A DNA stretch of 25,787 nucleotides from positions 1-25,787 of the forward strand of contig OMVC01000126.1 in the NCBI GenBank assembly GCA_900314375.1, in the 5' to 3' direction. Position 1 is the stretch's first letter; the number at the start of each line of letters is the position of its first letter. The DNA is from an uncultured bacterium. Its GTDB lineage: Bacteria > Cyanobacteriota > Vampirovibrionia > Gastranaerophilales > Gastranaerophilaceae. The notes beneath the pieces are model-generated. The model saw nothing but the letters and a program-made list of their open reading frames with translations. It was not told the DNA's origin and ran no database searches. Shown in pieces: positions 1-7,836 of this stretch. Both the position numbers and the translations under genes were made by a program.

Positions 1-7
1 CATATAC

Positions 8-40
8 AATTTCGAACTCAATAGGGCGTGGCAATCCCAT
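8..40. repeat. Diverged edge of a dispersed intergenic repeat
   Basis: The segment contains the string GCGTGGCAATCCC preceded by CGAAC. The same arrangement (CGAAC, a short spacer, GCGTGGCAATCTC) occurs on the minus strand of the 118-bp palindromic element at 15298-15415. It therefore looks like a diverged or truncated copy of that repeat, lying directly after the stop codon of the small minus-strand gene that ends at 42. The similarity was judged by eye and only part of the element is present or visible at the window edge. Confidence 0.4.
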
Positions 41-41
41 A

Positions 42-302
42 TTAAACTCTATTCTGTTTATACAAATAATCAACTTTTCGATTATATATTTTACTCAAGC
101 CTGATGCCCTTTTGTTTAACAAATTTAAGGTGTAAATTAACGATTTATAATTATTGTACTTTGAATAAGATTGAGATTTATGCCAAACCTCCCAATCTGT
201 ATCACAATCATTAGTCAACAAATCAATGATTATACCTGATGCCAAAATCGGATATCTTAATTCAAACAACAAATCTTCCAATGCTTCCAAACTCTCGCTC
301 AT
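42..302 (-). CDS. Small helical protein divergent from an XRE regulator (unknown function)
   Basis: This 86-aa protein belongs to no family I recognise. The start at 302 was chosen over the upstream ATG at 326 because AAGGAG sits 5 nt before it. The sequence looks mostly alpha-helical: a leucine-rich N-terminal helix (EALEDLLFELRY, then ILASGIIIDLL), a polar turn (about 30-45), and a second amphipathic helix (SLIYTLNLLNKRASGLSKIY), ending in a basic, tyrosine-rich tail. There is no signal peptide, cysteine cluster or enzyme motif. It is transcribed away from the XRE gene at 413 from a near-consensus promoter, and an inverted repeat lies between the two. A 66-aa protein at 18797-18997 has the same setting and a similar two-helix layout. 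A partner or target of the XRE regulator is an inference; a toxin, antitoxin or modulator role is undemonstrated. Confidence 0.7.
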   Translation of the reverse strand: MSESLEALEDLLFELRYPILASGIIIDLLTNDCDTDWEVWHKSQSYSKYNNYKSLIYTLNLLNKRASGLSKIYNRKVDYLYKQNRV

Positions 303-337
303 AAATGCTCCTTTCTTGTAAAACAATATTAATATTT

Positions 338-376
338 TTCTGTTTTAACAGAATTATAATATGATAAAACAGAATT
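338..376. promoter_or_regulatory. Candidate XRE operator: inverted repeat plus repeated half-site
   Basis: Positions 338-353 form a 7-bp perfect inverted repeat (TTCTGTT, 2-bp spacer, AACAGAA). The half-site AACAGAATT at 347-355 recurs at 368-376, exactly 21 bp away, or about two helical turns. The inverted repeat lies 2 bp downstream of the minus-strand -10 and the extra half-site lies inside its spacer. This is the layout expected if the 68-aa XRE protein represses the small protein gene. Binding is inferred from position only. Confidence 0.55.
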
Positions 377-384
377 AAAGTCAA
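356..384 (-). promoter_or_regulatory. Near-consensus sigma70 promoter for the small minus-strand gene
   Basis: On the minus strand TTGACT (379-384) is followed by a 17-bp spacer and TATTAT (356-361). The predicted start point falls inside the inverted repeat at 338-353, about 45 nt before the ATG at 302. Confidence 0.6.
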
Positions 385-412
385 TTAGAACATAATAAGA
401 TATTATAAATTT

Positions 413-619
413 ATGTATATTGTTAATTTATATAATGTTCGCTGGAAACGCAAATACACACAAAAAGAAATCATTGAAGCCACCAAATTGAGTGTTGACA
501 CAGTTAATAAACTTTTTAGCGGTAAATATCATGATTACAGAATTAGCACTCTGGAAACAATCAGCAAATTTTTTGATTGCAAAATTCATGATATACTTAT
601 TGAAGTAGAGGATAAGTAA
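413..619 (+). CDS. Small XRE/Cro-type HTH transcriptional regulator
   Basis: The 68-aa protein is a single helix-turn-helix domain of the Cro/C1 (XRE) class. The segment YTQKEIIEATKLSVDTVNKLFSG has the usual helix 2-turn-helix 3 spacing and is followed by STLETISKFFDCKIHDIL, the typical C-terminal 'choose the helix, then D-I-L' ending. There is no effector domain, so it is probably a local repressor. No Shine-Dalgarno is visible; instead TATTAT (401-406) lies 6 nt before the ATG, so the mRNA may be leaderless. It sits head to head with the small gene at 302 and 26 bp upstream of a metallophosphoesterase, which may be co-transcribed. A second XRE gene with the same arrangement is at 19097. Confidence 0.85.
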   Translation: MYIVNLYNVRWKRKYTQKEIIEATKLSVDTVNKLFSGKYHDYRISTLETISKFFDCKIHDILIEVEDK

Positions 620-645
620 GCTTTATATTAAATAAGGAGAATAAA

Positions 646-1380
646 ATGAGAGCAGCCGTAATTTCTGATATTCATGCAAATTTACAAGCATTGGAAGTTG
701 TAATGGACGATATTATTGCTCAAAATTGTGAGCATGTTTTTTGTCTTGGTGATTTGGTTCTTGCAGGGCCTCAACCAAAAGAAACAATGGATTATGTAAT
801 GGCTCAAGAAGCATGGACAATCATTCAAGGCAATACGGATAAAATGATTGTTAATTACGGACCGGAAGTCATGCAATTTTTAGGCGAACAATACCCAATT
901 ATGGCTAATGCACTGCAAGATGATATGAAATATTTGACGGATAATCAAATAAGATTTCTTGGCGATTTAGCTCCTCAATTGAGTTTAGAAGTTGAAGGCT
1001 GCAGTATTTTACTCGTTCATGGTTCCCCAAGAGCAAACAATGAAGATATTTTCCCTGAAATGCCGATAGACGAGATTGAAGAAATTATTGACGGGACTAC
1101 AGAAAAGCTTATTTTATGCGGTCATACACACATACCTTGCGGATATCAAACTCATAGCGGCCAAACCGTTGTAAATGTAGGAAGTATCGGCAGACCAATG
1201 ACGGACAAACCTGTTGCGTGCTATGCAATTGTAGATTTTGCAGACGGGGCTTTTGAAATAAGACACAGATTTGTACCTTATGACAACCAAAAAGCCGCAA
1301 GCATAATGTCTAAACGTGATTTCATGGGTTCTGACAGAATTGCAGACTTACTTATCAATCCGGCACAAAGGCACATTTAA
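646..1380 (+). CDS. Calcineurin-like metallophosphoesterase (YfcE/MJ0936-type)
   Basis: This 244-aa cytoplasmic protein carries the five metal-binding blocks of the metallophosphoesterase superfamily: SDIH (D8, H10), GDLV (D36), GNTD (62-65, the usual GNHD with T for H), VHGSP (H125) and CGHTHIP (GHTH at 159-162). Length and motif spacing fit the short Metallophos_2 proteins, which are dinuclear-metal phosphodiesterases or phosphatases of largely unknown substrate. The replacement of the GNHD histidine by threonine is seen in related subfamilies, so activity is still likely. A good Shine-Dalgarno (AAGGAG) precedes the ATG. It lies 26 bp after the XRE gene and faces the aminotransferase, with only 14 bp between their stop codons. 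Family assignment is firm; substrate is unknown. Confidence 0.85.
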   Translation: MRAAVISDIHANLQALEVVMDDIIAQNCEHVFCLGDLVLAGPQPKETMDYVMAQEAWTIIQGNTDKMIVNYGPEVMQFLGEQYPIMANALQDDMKYLTDNQIRFLGDLAPQLSLEVEGCSILLVHGSPRANNEDIFPEMPIDEIEEIIDGTTEKLILCGHTHIPCGYQTHSGQTVVNVGSIGRPMTDKPVACYAIVDFADGAFEIRHRFVPYDNQKAASIMSKRDFMGSDRIADLLINPAQRHI

Positions 1381-1394
1381 AAAACAAAAATACT

Positions 1395-2498
1395 TTACCC
1401 CAACCAACTCGAAAAAATTTCGAGAGCTTTTTTGAGTTGTTCAAAATTATTACCGTAGCCTATTCGTAAATAATTATCCATTTCCATAGTTTGCCCCGGT
1501 AAAATCATTACTCCCGTATCATGCTGCAAATTTTTGCATAAATCATAGGATTGCATATCAATATCATAGTGAACAAAACATGTTGTTCCGCCTTTAGGTT
1601 CAATCCAGCTTATATGAGGTTCTTTTTCTATCCATTTTTTTACGATATCCTTGCCGATTTTTATTTTTTCAAGATTTCGTTTTATTATGACATCTTTATT
1701 TTCTATCGCAATTGATGCAAAATAATCATCTAAAACTCCGACACTTATCGTGTTATATTCCCGTTGTATGTTGATTTTATCAATAATACTTTTATGCGCA
1801 GTTATCCAGCCTAATCTTAACCCTGCAAGTGAAAAAACTTTAGAAACACTGCTTGTAGATATCCCTTTTTCATAAATATCAGCAATCGATACGGAAAACG
1901 GATTTGCGATATGATTTAAACCTCGGTAAACTTCATCACAAAGTATATAAGCATTTGATTTGCGCGCAATTTCAACAATTTTACGAAGCATATCGTCAGG
2001 AATTACCGCACCTGTTGGATTGTTAGGATTATTTAGACAAATAAGCTTTGTGTTTGTCCCGACAGCTTTTTCTAATTTTTCTAAATCAGGAAGCCAATTG
2101 TTTTTTTCTTCCAAGTAAAATGTTTCAACATTTGCGCCAAAAGATTTTGGAATAGAATAGTGCTGCTGGTAGGTTGGAATTATAGAAACTACCTTATCAT
2201 TCGGTTCTACAAGAGTCATCATAACAAGCTGATTAGCACCGATTGCACCATGTGTTATTGTAATATTCTCACACTTTTGGTTCTCATACAATGATGATAT
2301 GGCATTTTTTAATCTCAAAGACCCATGTATATCGCCATAATTAAGTTTTCTGCCTAATATATCCGCGAAATCAGCACCTGTTAATGACACCAATTCATTT
2401 ACGGATAAAGATTCTACACAAGTATCTGCAAGGTCGTATTTTGCCCAATGCTCGTACTCGTTAAACCAATCTTCCACCTTAAAATTATCTATTTTCAT
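1395..2498 (-). CDS. PLP-dependent aminotransferase, class I/II (fold type I)
   Basis: The 367-aa protein has the landmarks of a class I/II aminotransferase: NNPNNPTG (156-163), the cofactor-ring aspartate and tyrosine in CDEVYRG (D188, Y191), the Schiff-base lysine K220 in SSVSKVFSLAGLRLGW, and a C-terminal arginine in LRIGYG that should bind the substrate carboxylate. The ATG at 2498 was chosen because it follows the upstream gene's stop by 10 nt and carries AAGGA; a TTG at 2534 in the same frame would overlap that gene. It is probably translated together with the 245-aa protein before it. Related proteins are sometimes labelled capreomycidine synthase-like or MalY-like, but the substrate cannot be read from sequence. 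Confidence 0.88.
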   Translation of the reverse strand: MKIDNFKVEDWFNEYEHWAKYDLADTCVESLSVNELVSLTGADFADILGRKLNYGDIHGSLRLKNAISSLYENQKCENITITHGAIGANQLVMMTLVEPNDKVVSIIPTYQQHYSIPKSFGANVETFYLEEKNNWLPDLEKLEKAVGTNTKLICLNNPNNPTGAVIPDDMLRKIVEIARKSNAYILCDEVYRGLNHIANPFSVSIADIYEKGISTSSVSKVFSLAGLRLGWITAHKSIIDKINIQREYNTISVGVLDDYFASIAIENKDVIIKRNLEKIKIGKDIVKKWIEKEPHISWIEPKGGTTCFVHYDIDMQSYDLCKNLQHDTGVMILPGQTMEMDNYLRIGYGNNFEQLKKALEIFSSWLG

Positions 2499-2508
2499 AA
2501 TCCTTATT

Positions 2509-3246
2509 TTAGAATAAGGAAACCGCCTTTTCAAATAATTTTGTATTTTTTATATTATTTATATAATATTTTGCGCGTTTTCCGATTTTTAATGTTTCAA
2601 GCGCTTTTGCTATAGTAATATCATCAATTCCGAGTTCTTTCAATTTTATATCATCGTAATTGTGTTGAGAAATCAAATAGGATACCGTTTTAAAATTATA
2701 ATTGCATTTATCTTTTTTATTCATTTTTATTAAATATTCATGAATATCTTCTATCGTATAATTCATATTTTTGTTATTAAGGGTTTTGGCTATTATAAAA
2801 GATGTTGTATCCCCGTCATCTTTTTCAAAATAACGGATACTGTTGCCTAAAATAAAATCTAAATCGGGTTGATTAGTTATACCGAGTGCCTTCATAGCTT
2901 CTTTCGGGGCATTAGAAGGTAAATATACACTCCAAACCTCTTTACACTTATCGTTTAAGAGTTTTTTGGCTTTTGCAAAATCTTTTGAATCGCCGTATAA
3001 AGCTTTCAATTCTTTTATTTTATCTATATTATTCTTATCAAGTGCAGTTGCAAGTTTCTGCGCTATTCGGTACATTTTTATATCGGAAAAACAATCTGTT
3101 AAAAACGGATTAGTTGTTGTAACGTTTTGAATAGTTTCGGTAATACTGTCATACAGAGTTACACGCTTTACCTGTTTCCTATATTCAAAACATAACTCAT
3201 TATTTAATGTCAACAAATTACAAATATCTTCTACCGTTTTTCCCAT
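2509..3246 (-). CDS. Hypothetical protein upstream of the aminotransferase
   Basis: I do not recognise this 245-aa protein. It is soluble-looking, charged and mostly helical, with no signal peptide or transmembrane segment. Residues around 60-95 (KLATALDKNNIDKIKELKAL, then KAKKLLNDKCKEVW) look like a helical hairpin. The C-terminal third (LKELGIDDITIAKALETL, then a lysine-rich end) is also helical. Its stop lies 10 nt before the aminotransferase start, so the two form a probable operon and may act together. No strong Shine-Dalgarno is visible, and the start at 3246 is the first ATG of the frame. The reading frame is long, intact and does not overlap any other plausible gene, so it is very likely real. 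Confidence 0.7.
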   Translation of the reverse strand: MGKTVEDICNLLTLNNELCFEYRKQVKRVTLYDSITETIQNVTTTNPFLTDCFSDIKMYRIAQKLATALDKNNIDKIKELKALYGDSKDFAKAKKLLNDKCKEVWSVYLPSNAPKEAMKALGITNQPDLDFILGNSIRYFEKDDGDTTSFIIAKTLNNKNMNYTIEDIHEYLIKMNKKDKCNYNFKTVSYLISQHNYDDIKLKELGIDDITIAKALETLKIGKRAKYYINNIKNTKLFEKAVSLF

Positions 3247-3321
3247 AATAATAACTAACCTAAACCCTTTACATATATATAAAGTATTTTAGGAAAGAAA
3301 AATTGCTAAAAAACGTAAAAA

Positions 3322-3744
3322 TTATTCTAAAATTTTACAATCGCCTGTGCCTTTTGAATGACGTGAGCCAAAATCAGGATTATCATAATTAATACGAGAA
3401 TTTGACTGATATTTCATTGTAGTTCTGTCAATAGAAACATGAGTTTGTTCAATAAAATCATCTGTCATATCCTGATAACGAAATTCTATTCTGTCAGGAC
3501 CGTAATATATCAATCTGTCAACGGGCTCTTTTTGAAGAAATACCTGTTTGTATTCATCATCCCATCTGTAAAATCTGTGATAATGCGAATCGGAAACTTT
3601 TGTATTATCCTGATTAAAAATTTCTTCGTCAATTTCACAGCGCACAAATTTCATCTTATCAAATTCGGGTACAAATTGATCCGCAGTAACTTTAGCTGCA
3701 GTGATACCTAAAAATATAAATAATAATAAACAAATCTTTTTCAT
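3322..3744 (-). CDS. Small exported protein of unknown function
   Basis: This 140-aa protein starts with a classical signal peptide: MKK, then a hydrophobic core (ICLLLFIFLGITAA), with likely cleavage near residues 17-21 (AAKVTADQF). The mature part is hydrophilic, rich in D, R and Y, and contains two cysteines (RCEIDEE and a near-terminal DCKILE). It is predicted to be beta-rich. I recognise no family. No Shine-Dalgarno is visible; TATAAT (minus strand, 3751-3756) ends 6 nt before the ATG, which suggests leaderless translation. It follows the terminator of the GGDEF gene, so it is probably its own transcription unit. Confidence 0.7.
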   Translation of the reverse strand: MKKICLLLFIFLGITAAKVTADQFVPEFDKMKFVRCEIDEEIFNQDNTKVSDSHYHRFYRWDDEYKQVFLQKEPVDRLIYYGPDRIEFRYQDMTDDFIEQTHVSIDRTTMKYQSNSRINYDNPDFGSRHSKGTGDCKILE

Positions 3745-3754
3745 AAAAATATTA

Positions 3755-3795
3755 TATCACAAAAAACAAAAGGCGGCTTGGAAAGTTTGCCGCCT
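3755..3795 (-). terminator. Rho-independent terminator of the GGDEF-domain gene
   Basis: Read on the minus strand, AGGCGGC (3789-3795) pairs perfectly with GCCGCCT (3771-3777) around an 11-nt loop. A T-rich tract (TTTTGTTTTTT) follows. It lies about 50 nt after the stop of the gene ending at 3844. It is immediately followed by the promoter of the exported-protein gene. Confidence 0.75.
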
Positions 3796-3843
3796 ATTAA
3801 CCAGATTTACACTATGTAAGTGTTCAGAAAGGAATCTGTTATA

Positions 3844-4716
3844 CTATTCGCCCAAATTCAAATGAGAAAATTGAACGATTTTATTTTTACCGCGTTTTTT
3901 TGCATTGTATAATGCGTGTTCCGCGTATCTTATAATAGTGTTTGCATCTTCTTCCGTATCAGGAAGACAAGGGAACGTCGCAATTCCGCCTGAAATCGTA
4001 ATCGGATGACGTTCTTCTTCTCCCGCAGGAATAAATTCCATACGTTCAACTTCTTTACGAAATCTTTCCGCAAATAAAAATGCGTTTTCTTCTGAAGTAT
4101 TAGGAAGAACAACTACATATTCTTCATCGCCGTAACGTGTTAAAATATCTTCTTTACGAATGACATTTCTCAATTTATCAGCGATTGATTTTAATAAAAC
4201 ATCGCCCCATTCATAGCCGTAAATATCATTTACAGCTTTGAAGAAATCCAAATCAAATAACAACAATGATAAAGGTGTTGCATAACGTTTTGCACGAGAA
4301 ATTTCTTGTTCCATACGTTCCAATAAATATTTTCTGTTATGAAGGCCTGTCAGTTCATCTGTTGTCGCAAGAGTTTTCATTTTGTCGCGCAACTCTCTTA
4401 TTTTAAGCATATTTTTTGTACGCACAATGAGTTCTTGCTTATCAACAGGAGTTTTAACATAATCAAAGGCTACCGCACGAACAGTAGAACCTTTAAATGT
4501 TTCTCCGATGAAAAGTACCGGATATTTAAACTTCATAACCATTAAATCGTCTTTGATATTCGGAACATCTTCAATTATAATAACTCCCGGATTTAATGTT
4601 TCATAGTCTTTTAAATTTGCCGCAGACTCAATTCGTATTTCTGAATCTTCAATTGCAGAAAGGATATCTGCAACCTCGGAAGTCTTTTTGGTTGTATATA
4701 TAATAATATTTTTCAT
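3844..4716 (-). CDS. Receiver-like/GGDEF protein with a degenerate active-site signature
   Basis: The 290-aa protein has an N-terminal receiver-like fold (about 1-105). It has VIIIED at the phosphoacceptor strand and DYVKTP at the conserved lysine, but it lacks the usual Thr/Ser strand, so phosphorylation is doubtful. The GGDEF domain (about 115-285) starts with TTDELTGLHNRKY and retains D155, N163 and D172. The signature, however, reads GDEEY (196-200) instead of GGDEF/GGEEF. RKED (187-190) lies exactly five residues before it and matches the RxxD c-di-GMP inhibitory site. It could be a weak cyclase, or an inactive protein that binds c-di-GMP. The Shine-Dalgarno is GGGGAG and the gene ends in a clear terminator. 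It is divergent from the large gene at 4868. Confidence 0.87.
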   Translation of the reverse strand: MKNIIIYTTKKTSEVADILSAIEDSEIRIESAANLKDYETLNPGVIIIEDVPNIKDDLMVMKFKYPVLFIGETFKGSTVRAVAFDYVKTPVDKQELIVRTKNMLKIRELRDKMKTLATTDELTGLHNRKYLLERMEQEISRAKRYATPLSLLLFDLDFFKAVNDIYGYEWGDVLLKSIADKLRNVIRKEDILTRYGDEEYVVVLPNTSEENAFLFAERFRKEVERMEFIPAGEEERHPITISGGIATFPCLPDTEEDANTIIRYAEHALYNAKKRGKNKIVQFSHLNLGE

Positions 4717-4867
4717 AACTCTCCCCTCAATAACACATTAGCATAGGGTTATTATGCAGGCAAAATTGTTACGATTGTTAATACTTCTCAATCAAAAAGA
4801 TGGGGAATATTTTTATATAGTGTGGTATTATTTAAAAAGCTTGATATTTATATTGGAGAATTTTGAA

Positions 4868-6736
4868 ATGTCTTACGAAGTTGAAAATAATAAAGACAGA
4901 GAATATTTTAAAAAAGATTTTTCTGCGGTAAAAGAACTTTTTAAAAGAATAAGAACAGCATTAGCAAATAATACGGAAGTAAAAGCTGACGATATAAACT
5001 TGGATGATGTTATAAAATATGACAATACATTCAGCTATGTATACATCACGCTTTTCCAAGCAGGAAAAGACCCGATAAGATGGGGTTCTACGAGAAATAC
5101 TTTCATAAATACGGTTAACCGCGACATTTTAAAATTAAGACAACATAAAAGGTTTAACGAATTCGATATAAATGATGTTAACAAATGTCGTATAATGCTT
5201 GAATATATTACGGAACAGCAACCCGTAAAAACTTCAAAACTCCAATTGACAAAATTTGACGAAAACAGATTTGAACCGGGAATTACCGGTTTAAAATTAA
5301 ATTTTGAAAATAATATTTACATATATATGCCGACAGACGCTTGGACAAAAAGTCATAACGGCTTAAAACAAGCACTAAACCAAGTTATTCGACAAACATC
5401 CATAAAAAACATAACAAACAGTATGACTGAAAGAGCAAAAATACTTTATAATGCTCCGCATACAATGCACCTGATTAAAAGCAGAGCTTTTGTTTCATAC
5501 AAAGAAGATATTCTTCCGTTATACCGCGGCACAACATTAAATGAATACTCCGCAGAAGGCATAAAAGACATTGCCCTGAACAGTATAAACTGGGTGCAGG
5601 ATTATATGAAACCTGACGGGCGATTTATGTATTATTATGACTGCAAAGACGACAATTACAAGGACCACGAACACCCTGACAGAACGGAAGATAACCTGTA
5701 CTATAATGATTTAAGACATTGCGGCGGGGTAATATCTTTAATAAGAGCTTATCAATTAACACGCGATGAAATTTATATAAAAAATGCAAAACGCGGTCTT
5801 GATTTTATTACTTCGATAACAAGAGAACACGAAGTTAACGGCAAAAGATGCGGATATGTATACTACAATAATAAAGCAAAATTGGGCGGAACCGGTGTTG
5901 CACTTGTTGCAATGATGAAGTATCGTCAAGAAACAAAAGATACTTGCTATGATGATTATATAAGACTCTATGCAAGACATATAGTTTCGCGTGTCTACAA
6001 GACAGGCGAAATGCTTGGCTATTTTATTCATCCGAGAGTACAAAACGGAAACGAATTGTATGATTTATCAGATGAAGAACGCAGATTTACATTCTCATTC
6101 TATTATCCGGGGGAAGCTTTGTTAGGTTTGGCACTTGTAGCTAATCATTTTGATGACAAAGAATTGGTATCGGAAATTATTCCAAAAGCTCAATTGGCTC
6201 TCGATTGGCTTGTTGATGAACGCCCGAAAATTTATGCGGATTTATTTACGGCATTACCGTCAGATGGTTGGTTGATGCAGGCGATTGAAGAATGGGTTGA
6301 TTATGAAGGGTTTAAAAAAGATAATTATATCAATTTTGTATTCAAAGATGCAGGTACAATGATAGAAAAAACATACAAACGTGATGATTCCCCTTATATC
6401 GATTTTGAGGGCGGATATTATTACAATTACGGTGATCATTTTTATCCTGACGGCGCGCGTTCTGAAGGTTTGGTTGCAGCATATTATCTTGCGGCAAAAT
6501 TAGGCAGAGAAGAACTTGCACAAACACTTTTGGAAGCTTGCAGAAAAACAGCCCTTTCGCAAATGTATTTATATAATACGGATAAAAACAATTATGCACA
6601 CAAAAATCCTGAAAAATCCGTACGCAGTATAAGATTTAAAGCAACAAGACAATGGGTAAGAGTGGATTCTATCCAACACGTTGCCTGCTTTTTCTTAAGG
6701 TTATATTTTGCGGAAAAAGGTATTAAAGTAAACTAA
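4868..6736 (+). CDS. Large cytoplasmic protein with an AMMECR1-like N-terminus and an alpha/alpha-barrel-like C-terminus
   Basis: The 622-aa protein starts at the ATG preceded by GGAG. The frame stays open upstream to an ATG at 4754, but that extension is aromatic, lacks a good ribosome site and is not a credible signal peptide. Residues about 50-180 show a pattern like AMMECR1-type domains: YVYITLFQAG, a run ending HKRFNEFD, and later EPGITGLKL with IYIYMPTDAW. Residues about 225-620 have the periodic helical repeats of (alpha/alpha)6-barrel proteins such as glucuronyl C5-epimerase C-termini and N-acylglucosamine 2-epimerases. Landmarks there are LRHCGGVISLIRAYQLT (282-298), KLGGTGVALVAMM (338-350), FYYPGEALLGLALV (411-424) and a late DGARSEGLVAAYYLA. 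A role on a glycan is an inference. Its stop overlaps the stop of the convergent iron-sulfur gene by 4 nt. Confidence 0.65.
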   Translation: MSYEVENNKDREYFKKDFSAVKELFKRIRTALANNTEVKADDINLDDVIKYDNTFSYVYITLFQAGKDPIRWGSTRNTFINTVNRDILKLRQHKRFNEFDINDVNKCRIMLEYITEQQPVKTSKLQLTKFDENRFEPGITGLKLNFENNIYIYMPTDAWTKSHNGLKQALNQVIRQTSIKNITNSMTERAKILYNAPHTMHLIKSRAFVSYKEDILPLYRGTTLNEYSAEGIKDIALNSINWVQDYMKPDGRFMYYYDCKDDNYKDHEHPDRTEDNLYYNDLRHCGGVISLIRAYQLTRDEIYIKNAKRGLDFITSITREHEVNGKRCGYVYYNNKAKLGGTGVALVAMMKYRQETKDTCYDDYIRLYARHIVSRVYKTGEMLGYFIHPRVQNGNELYDLSDEERRFTFSFYYPGEALLGLALVANHFDDKELVSEIIPKAQLALDWLVDERPKIYADLFTALPSDGWLMQAIEEWVDYEGFKKDNYINFVFKDAGTMIEKTYKRDDSPYIDFEGGYYYNYGDHFYPDGARSEGLVAAYYLAAKLGREELAQTLLEACRKTALSQMYLYNTDKNNYAHKNPEKSVRSIRFKATRQWVRVDSIQHVACFFLRLYFAEKGIKVN

Positions 6737-7830
6737 ATATTTTGTCCTATCTCATCTGCTGATGATAAAAATTCCAGCAAGCTTACGACTTTTATATCGG
6801 TATTTTTTAAGGCAATTTTTAGACCTATAATACAAGAAGGACAAGTAGTCACTACGTACTGCGCGCCTGTTGCGATAATATTTTTTGCTTTTGAATTCAT
6901 TAATTCTGATGATAATTTCGGGTTTTTTATCCCGAAAGTCCCCGATAACCCGCAGCAATCGTCGTAGTTCTCCATTTGAATATATTCGACATTTGTACAA
7001 TTTTTCAGTATTTGATTGAAAAAAGCATCATTTTTTATATGGCAAGGTTTGTGAAACGTTACTTTTACAGGGTTGTTAAACTTGAATTTTATTTCATTAA
7101 GAGCAATTAAGTTGCCCCAATTTATAACTTTACCGCGGTTTATTTCAAAATCGTCGATATATTTAGGGTAATTTAGTATGGTATCTTCACAGCTTGCACA
7201 ATCATTCACGATAAAGTCATAATCCGTTCCGAAATTTTTTATATTATGTTTTGCGCTTTTTATAAAGCGTTTCATATTACCTTCCGACAAAAACGGTAAA
7301 CCACAGCAGTCAAAATCCGGCTCAATAATATTTATTGGAATATCTTTAAATATTTTATTTATATAATTATCGGCTTTAGGACAGATTTGGTTTACGCATC
7401 CTTTGAAGTATATTATATTCTTGGCATTTTCATAATGAGGTCTTTTTTGCGGTCTGAACGGCTTTGAAATAAATTGAAAAAGCTTAATAATATTTGAAAA
7501 AATTAATCTGCTTTGCAAGAAATTAATAAATTTAGAAACAATTGTTTTAGACATATACTCATATTTTGCGTAGTTTAAAATAGTACATACATCAATTCCC
7601 GCAGGGCAAAACTCGTTACATTTTTTGCACTTCAAACACATATCGAGATATTTGTTTATGTTTTTTGAAAGTTTCAAATCACCTTTAGCAACCCCAAGCA
7701 ACATAAGGAATTTCCCTTTACTTACCGTGCAATCGTTCAAGGTCAATTTATATATCGGACAAGCTTGGGAACATAATCCGCATTTTGAGCATTTACTTAA
7801 TTCGTTTTCAAAGTCTTTAAGAGTTTTCAT
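6733..7830 (-). CDS. GlcF/LutA-like two-cluster iron-sulfur oxidoreductase subunit
   Basis: The 365-aa protein has two 4Fe-4S ferredoxin motifs (C14-x2-C17-x2-C20-x3-C24P and C65-x2-C68-x2-C71-x3-C75P). Two cysteine-rich CCG domains follow (GCVNQIC...DCCGLPF and HKPCH...DCCGLSGTFG...TCPSC). This is the architecture of the glycolate oxidase iron-sulfur subunit GlcF, LutA and the heterodisulfide reductase D subunit, which carry electrons from a flavoprotein dehydrogenase. No FAD-dependent GlcD or Lut partner lies nearby, so the partner must be elsewhere. The ATG at 7830 gives the usual N-terminus; an upstream ATG at 7923 would add a cysteine-rich, hydrophobic 31-residue extension. No Shine-Dalgarno is present and TATGAT (7837-7842) lies 6 nt before the ATG. 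Confidence 0.82.
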   Translation of the reverse strand: MKTLKDFENELSKCSKCGLCSQACPIYKLTLNDCTVSKGKFLMLLGVAKGDLKLSKNINKYLDMCLKCKKCNEFCPAGIDVCTILNYAKYEYMSKTIVSKFINFLQSRLIFSNIIKLFQFISKPFRPQKRPHYENAKNIIYFKGCVNQICPKADNYINKIFKDIPINIIEPDFDCCGLPFLSEGNMKRFIKSAKHNIKNFGTDYDFIVNDCASCEDTILNYPKYIDDFEINRGKVINWGNLIALNEIKFKFNNPVKVTFHKPCHIKNDAFFNQILKNCTNVEYIQMENYDDCCGLSGTFGIKNPKLSSELMNSKAKNIIATGAQYVVTTCPSCIIGLKIALKNTDIKVVSLLEFLSSADEIGQNI

Positions 7831-7836
7831 AAATAA

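Noticed and set aside
1..41. A tRNA-like T-loop string (GTTCGAA on the minus strand)
   Set aside because: No matching 5-bp T-stem, acceptor stem or CCA end; the string fits the dispersed repeat better.
3439..3711. Plus-strand open frame opposite the exported-protein gene
   Set aside because: The minus-strand gene has a clear signal peptide and promoter; the plus-strand frame is a shadow without a ribosome site.
4754..4867. N-terminal extension of the large protein, as a signal peptide
   Set aside because: It is aromatic and lacks a signal-peptide layout or a ribosome site, whereas the ATG at 4868 has GGAG upstream.
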